Shown here: positions 59,957 to 64,000 of the stretch, in pieces | Layout of the letters: each line of letters opens with the position of its first letter | Position numbering within the stretch: position 1 is the first letter of the stretch | Origin: Brumimicrobium oceani | GTDB lineage: Bacteria; Bacteroidota; Bacteroidia; Flavobacteriales_D; Crocinitomicaceae | DNA length: 64,000 bases | Direction of reading: 5' to 3' | Assembly (NCBI RefSeq): GCF_003143775.1 | Contig: NZ_QFRJ01000007.1 | Span: 1 to 64,000, forward strand | Made by a program: the position numbers and the translations under genes | The notes under the pieces: model-generated | Databases searched by the model: none | Told to the model about the DNA's origin: nothing | The model's input: only the letters and a program-made list of their open reading frames with translations

Positions 59957-60985
59957 ATGAAGATAAACCCTCCATTTGTATTGCGTGAAAGCTACAACGA
60001 CGATGTTTTGGAGTTGTTGAAATCCGTAACCTTAGGATCAAATGGAGCACGGTATCAGCACCAAAGATTAGAACAGCGCATAAAACAAGTGTATCGTCCG
60101 CTATTTCTTAATTTAGAACGCAACGATAAGGTGCTAGGAAATATCACCTTTTGCAGAAGGCCTAAAAACTGGTATGTTCGCTATTTTGCTTTTGATTTAG
60201 GAATGCAAGCTGCGAGTAAACAACCAAGATCTAAAGCCACTAATTCTGGATTAAAAAAACGAATTGGTGGCTTTTTTGATGACGCGTTTGAAGGGAAGGA
60301 AGAATCCCCAGATTTATTTTACGCCTATATCGATCCAAGAAATGAACGTTCGCTTTGGATGAGTCAAAATTTTGAATTTTATACCGCTGCTAAAATCGCT
60401 ACACAGAGTTTTAGTAGGGTAAAACCCAAGGAGAAGAAAGAGGTAGAAGCAACAAAAGTCAATGACTTTATTCGAGAAAAGGTAGAAGAAAGCTACGGAA
60501 ATCGGCCATTGTATTTCACAAAACACACTTTTAATGAAGATCCTTTTTACACTTTGACGATAAACGGAAAAATAGTTGCTTTCGCTAAAACGCATAGTGC
60601 GGAATGGAAAATTACCAGATTGCCAGGAAAAAACGGAGGGTTAATGCGAAACATCATTCCCTTTGTTCCGGGTTTAAGAAAAGTAATTCGTCCCAACTCA
60701 CATGTTTTTACAGTAGTTGATTCTATTTGGAGTCAAGAATCAAAAGCAGAACACCTAGAAATGCTGTTTGAAGGAATTTTATTTCACGAAAAGACGAATA
60801 CGATTATTTGGTGGGCAGATAAAAAAGAACCGATTTACAGTAGAATCAAAGATAAAGTGAACTGGGGCTTACTCAATAAAGTAAACGGAGTTCAAGAGGT
60901 AGATTTGGTCATTAGAACACCAAAAGGAGAACAGAAGATAGATTATGATGTTCCAACATACGTGACCGGGTTTGATTTTATTTAG
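59957..60985 (+). CDS. Hypothetical protein, possible tandem GNAT-like fold
   Basis: The 342 residues are not recognised. The N-terminal half (LRESYNDDVLELLKSVTLGS, LNLERNDKVLGNITFCRRPK) and the C-terminal half (YTLTINGKIVAFAKTHSAEW, RPNSHVFTVVDSIWSQESKA) both resemble weak N-acetyltransferase cores with a strand-helix layout, but no acetyl-CoA Q/R-x-x-G-x-G/A loop is seen. A charged linker lies at about 70-110 and 150-165. It may be a lipid or sugar acyltransferase relative. Confidence 0.55.
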   Translation: MKINPPFVLRESYNDDVLELLKSVTLGSNGARYQHQRLEQRIKQVYRPLFLNLERNDKVLGNITFCRRPKNWYVRYFAFDLGMQAASKQPRSKATNSGLKKRIGGFFDDAFEGKEESPDLFYAYIDPRNERSLWMSQNFEFYTAAKIATQSFSRVKPKEKKEVEATKVNDFIREKVEESYGNRPLYFTKHTFNEDPFYTLTINGKIVAFAKTHSAEWKITRLPGKNGGLMRNIIPFVPGLRKVIRPNSHVFTVVDSIWSQESKAEHLEMLFEGILFHEKTNTIIWWADKKEPIYSRIKDKVNWGLLNKVNGVQEVDLVIRTPKGEQKIDYDVPTYVTGFDFI

Positions 60986-61081
60986 TTTGTTACTTGGTTA
61001 TCAATTTGTTTCGTTTTCAAGTTTTCAAGTTGACCACTTGTAAACTTGCCCACTTTAAAACTTACAAACTCTAAAACTCAA

Positions 61082-61660
61082 TTATTCCTCTTCAACTTCA
61101 TCTTTTATAATCTCAGGCAAATAGATTTTATCTTCAACCACAATGGCTTCAGGAAACTCAGAAATTAATGCTGCACGCGATTTTTCTGCTTCCAGTTGTG
61201 TCCTGTAATCGCCTTGCATTAAGAAATAATTCGGGGCTTTATATTCTACATAAGTTGGCGTTTCATCGTCCATTTGTAAGAATGTAGACCTGGCTTTATC
61301 CACTGCTGTTCTGTTCTGATCAAAAAACAACTGAATTCGATAACCATCCATCATAGGTCCCATATTTGGCGGTATAGTCGCAGATTTAAACTTAATGATT
61401 TTTTCTACATTTGTGCTTTTAACAATGTCTACTTTTCCCGGAATTATTGTTTTTGGTTCCTTAATGCTATCGCTAACCCATATGTCATCTGATTTTTGAG
61501 GAGTTAGTTCTTCTATTTGTTGAGGAGCTTCTTTCGGGGTTTCTTTCTTTTGTTCCGTTTCTGTTTCTGTTTCAGAACTTTTTCCGATTCTCCACCATTC
61601 ATTTTGTGAAAAAACAGCTGGTGTAAGGGCCAATAAGAAAAGTACAACAATTAATTTCAT
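61082..61660 (-). CDS. SPOR domain-containing exported protein
   Basis: The product is about 192 residues from ATG 61660; a longer frame adds 20 non-signal residues. The N-terminus MKLIVVLFLLALTPAVFSQ is a signal peptide, followed by a Thr/Glu-rich linker. The C-terminal SPOR repeat is visible: DGYRIQLFFDQNRTAVDKAR then PTYVEYKAPNYFLMQGDYRT and EAEKSRAALISEFPEAIVVE. SPOR domains bind denuded peptidoglycan at division sites. A CAAAAGTA (reverse of TACTTTTG) -7 box lies at 61676. Confidence 0.85.
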   Translation of the reverse strand: MKLIVVLFLLALTPAVFSQNEWWRIGKSSETETETEQKKETPKEAPQQIEELTPQKSDDIWVSDSIKEPKTIIPGKVDIVKSTNVEKIIKFKSATIPPNMGPMMDGYRIQLFFDQNRTAVDKARSTFLQMDDETPTYVEYKAPNYFLMQGDYRTQLEAEKSRAALISEFPEAIVVEDKIYLPEIIKDEVEEE

Positions 61661-61900
61661 CGAAAATATTTTGAGCAAAAGTAAATAATAATCTTCTAAT
61701 TCTGTGATTTGAAACTTCACTTCCTTTCACAGATTTTGTGCCAAGTTAAGCATTTGCAAGAGGAGGAAATATGTTTTTTTGATAAAAAATCAGAAATTCT
61801 TGGAGACTCCATCGTACTTAATTTCTATTTTTACATTAATTATAATGTTTACTAATTGGACCTGGCGTACATCAGGTTTACTTAAATTAATCGATTGCAT

Positions 61901-62524
61901 ATGCATACCCAGACAAAAGAAAACCAGAGTAAATTAACCCCAAAGGAGATAAAACAATTGCTTATTGAAGGAAATAAGAGATTTGTAGCCGGTAAAATGA
62001 TGGATAGGGATTTAATGGTTCAAGTAAAACAAACAGCCGTTGGTCAATACCCGCATACAATTGTTTTAGGATGTATAGATTCAAGAACAACGACTGAACA
62101 GATCTTTGATCAAGGAATTGGAGATGTTTTTAACGCACGTGTTGCAGGTAATATTGTGAATGATGATGTGCTAGGTTCTATGGAATATGCATGTAAGGTT
62201 TCCGGTTCTAAGTTGGTCATGGTAATGGGACATACCAAGTGTGGCGCGGTAACTTCTGCTTGTCATGGTGTTAAGCTTGGGAATATTACAAATATGCTGG
62301 CGAAAATTAATCCAGCGATAGAAAAAGCAAAAGAAAAATTTGATGACATTACAACCAAAGAGGCGATGAATCTTGTGGGTAAAGAAAACGTACTTAATTC
62401 AATGAAAGAAATACGTGAAAAAAGCCCGATTCTGCGTGAGTTGGAGCAATCTGGTCGCATCAAGGTAATTGGAGGAATGTACGATATAGAAACTGGAAAA
62501 GTAGAGTTTTATATAGGAGCATAA
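61901..62524 (+). CDS. can: Beta-class carbonic anhydrase
   Basis: The 207-residue zinc enzyme interconverts CO2 and bicarbonate. The ATG is preceded in frame by a TTG at 61895; I use the ATG. Zinc ligands are Cys in LGCIDSRTTTEQIFDQG, Asp/Arg dyad in the same motif, and His-x2-Cys in GHTKCGAVTSACHG. Fold length matches the family. It is convergent to mfd and separated by a strong hairpin. Confidence 0.94.
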   Translation: MHTQTKENQSKLTPKEIKQLLIEGNKRFVAGKMMDRDLMVQVKQTAVGQYPHTIVLGCIDSRTTTEQIFDQGIGDVFNARVAGNIVNDDVLGSMEYACKVSGSKLVMVMGHTKCGAVTSACHGVKLGNITNMLAKINPAIEKAKEKFDDITTKEAMNLVGKENVLNSMKEIREKSPILRELEQSGRIKVIGGMYDIETGKVEFYIGA

Positions 62525-62594
62525 GACATCCAATGGAGTAACATTTTTTTTAAAGTATAAAAGTTTAATTAAGGAATAAACTTGGGGTTCTTCA

Positions 62595-62634
62595 GAACAA
62601 AAAAAGAAGCGTAAATTCAATTCTTTTTTTGTTC
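62595..62634. terminator. Bidirectional terminator (carbonic anhydrase / mfd)
   Basis: GAACAAAAAAAGAA (62595-62608) pairs perfectly with TTCTTTTTTTGTTC (62621-62634). Both orientations have T-runs. It lies between convergent genes. Confidence 0.85.
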
Positions 62635-62660
62635 CGAAAAACCTAATTCATTCAAAGGGT

Positions 62661-64000
62661 TTATTGTTGCTTTTCAGCCCTCATCATTATCTTACTCACT
62701 TTTTCCAATGCTTCATCAATATTTCCAACATTACTAAATACCAATCTTAATTTATCATTTTTCTGATTCATTTTTACGCCTTTCGGGTTGCTTTGTATAT
62801 AATTTAATACCTGCGTAAATATTGGACTTTGATAATAAATGTGTGCCGGATTCTCAGTAAAATATCCAATCATTTTTTCAGATTTGATAATTAAACGTGT
62901 AAATCCAACTTCTTGTGCTTTTCTTCGTAATCTTATTGATTGCAGCAAATCTTCAACCACAGCTGGAATTGGACCAAAACGATCAGCCAACTGTGTTTCA
63001 AATAGTTTTAATTCTTCTTCTGTTGCTAAACTATCTAGCTCTTGATACAAGGAAAGACGTTCGGAAACATTGTTTACATAATCATCAGGAATCCTGATTT
63101 CCATGTCGGTTTCTAAAACACATTCTTGAACAAATGATTGATAGCTGTCGCTGTTCCTATTCTCAAATAAATCTTTAAATTCAGATTGACGCAATTCATC
63201 TATGGCTTCATTCAATATTTTCTGATACATGTCGAATCCAATATCAGCAATAAATCCAGACTGTTCTCCTCCTAATAGGTTTCCAGCTCCTCGAATATCT
63301 AAATCCTTCATGGCAATACTAAACCCTGATCCTAAATCTGAAAATTGTACCAAGGCATTCAATCGTTTTTGTGCCTCTGAGGTGAGCATGTTGTAGCGTG
63401 GCGCAATCAAATAGCAGAATCCTTTTTTTGTAGATCTCCCTACACGTCCACGTAATTGGTGTAAATCACTTAAGCCAAAGTTGTTGGCTTTGTTGATGAT
63501 CATTGTATTCGCATTGGAAATATCAATCCCTGATTCAATGATTGTTGTAGCCAATAAAACATCGTATTCATGTTCTATGAAATCCATCATTACTTTTTCG
63601 AGCTTTTTCCCATCCATTTGTCCATGACCAATTCCCACACGAACACCTGGACATAAACGCTGAATCATTCCAGAAATTTCTTGAATATTTTCAAGTCTAT
63701 TGTGTACAAAATAAACCTGTCCACCTCGACTAACTTCATAAGAAATGGCATCTCGAATTGTTTCTTCGTCAAATTCTATAATTTCAGTTAATACAGGCTG
63801 ACGATTGGGTGGAGGAGTGCTAATTATACTCAAATCTCGTGCCCCCATCAATGAAAATTGTAGGGTTCTTGGAATTGGAGTAGCGGTTAACGTTAAAGTA
63901 TCGACTGTGGCTTTTAGTGTTTTTAGTTTGTCTTTTACAGAAACACCAAACTTTTGCTCTTCGTCAATAATAATTAATCCAAGATCTTTAAATTTCACAT
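62661..64000 (-). CDS. mfd: Transcription-repair coupling factor Mfd, C-terminal part (cut by window edge)
   Basis: The visible 446 residues are the C-terminal half of Mfd. It has the DExx box IIIDEEQKFGVSVKDKLKTL, LTATPIPRTLQFSLMGARDL, then the second RecA lobe (TTIIESGIDISNANTMIINK, LHQLRGRVGRSTKKGFCYL) and the TRCF domain (DLGSGFSIAMKDLDIRGAGN, LLGGEQSGFIADIGFDMY). The 5' part lies beyond 64000. Mfd displaces stalled RNA polymerase and recruits repair proteins. Confidence 0.95.
   Translation of the reverse strand, partial: VKFKDLGLIIIDEEQKFGVSVKDKLKTLKATVDTLTLTATPIPRTLQFSLMGARDLSIISTPPPNRQPVLTEIIEFDEETIRDAISYEVSRGGQVYFVHNRLENIQEISGMIQRLCPGVRVGIGHGQMDGKKLEKVMMDFIEHEYDVLLATTIIESGIDISNANTMIINKANNFGLSDLHQLRGRVGRSTKKGFCYLIAPRYNMLTSEAQKRLNALVQFSDLGSGFSIAMKDLDIRGAGNLLGGEQSGFIADIGFDMYQKILNEAIDELRQSEFKDLFENRNSDSYQSFVQECVLETDMEIRIPDDYVNNVSERLSLYQELDSLATEEELKLFETQLADRFGPIPAVVEDLLQSIRLRRKAQEVGFTRLIIKSEKMIGYFTENPAHIYYQSPIFTQVLNYIQSNPKGVKMNQKNDKLRLVFSNVGNIDEALEKVSKIMMRAEKQQ

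Overview
The window looks like chromosome from a low-GC member of the Bacteroidota, most likely Flavobacteriales (Crocinitomicaceae, Fluviicola or Cryomorphaceae relatives). The pointers are a T9SS type B sorting domain (25.5-28.1 kb), Bacteroidota-type promoters (TTG, about 18-22 nt, then TAnnTTTG), A-rich leaders with little Shine-Dalgarno, a DksA-like protein with one cysteine upstream of lspA, and the short palindromic repeats common in this phylum. The genus is not provable from the sequence alone. No rRNA, CRISPR array or intact prophage is visible; one tRNA (initiator tRNA-fMet) is present.

Layout. 0-14 kb: edge of a transposase-like gene, DUF3108 protein, cardiolipin synthase, DEAD-box helicase, AhpD-like protein, universal stress protein, the pta-ackA operon, a metallophosphoesterase, an OmpA lipoprotein and an SDR. 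14-17 kb: decayed ground with a LuxR-type HTH remnant, a 5'-truncated AAA+ ATPase, an IS1595-type transposase remnant fused to a four-helix-bundle gene fragment, and tRNA-fMet. 17-31 kb: cysS, threonine dehydrogenase-type epimerase, a four-helix-bundle gene between repeats, hmgA-hppD (tyrosine catabolism), an acidic protein overlapping an M28 peptidase, a large T9SS cargo protein and a PIF1/RecD-like helicase. 31-37 kb: GT9, a multi-pass membrane protein, GT4, AI-2E-family transporter and an antitoxin remnant. 37-42 kb: paaZ, then a 1.9-kb accessory segment bounded by perfect 26-bp direct repeats (lipoprotein, membrane protein, PD-(D/E)XK nuclease), then an XRE antitoxin gene with an in-frame stop. 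42-64 kb: polA, a second intact four-helix-bundle gene inside its own repeats, DoxX, patatin, saccharopine-dehydrogenase-like, GDPD, kynU, hemL, HAD phosphatase, beta-propeller-like lipoprotein, LETM1-like protein, lspA-dksA, nitroreductase, Fe-ADH, SPOR protein, carbonic anhydrase and the C-terminal part of mfd.

Metabolic theme. Several enzymes degrade amino acids or aromatics: hmgA and hppD (tyrosine), kynU (tryptophan), paaZ (phenylacetate), a threonine dehydrogenase-type enzyme and a saccharopine dehydrogenase-like enzyme. With pta-ackA for acetyl-CoA overflow, this fits an aerobic heterotroph feeding on protein.

The most promising undescribed pattern is the set of three genes for the four-helix-bundle (23S rRNA IVP/Avd-like) family. 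Each is next to head-to-head inverted arrays of short iterons, and the iteron sequence is different for each gene: GCTTTA/GCCTA for the gene at 19.8 kb, ATTCGTAATT for the gene at 45.1 kb, GAGTGAGAAA for the remnant at 16.3 kb. Single copies of the first two iteron types also occur elsewhere. This resembles a protein-plus-cognate-repeat mobile system, analogous in layout to RAYT/REP. Almost every convergent gene junction also carries a strong palindrome, some of them perfect and 40-42 nt long.
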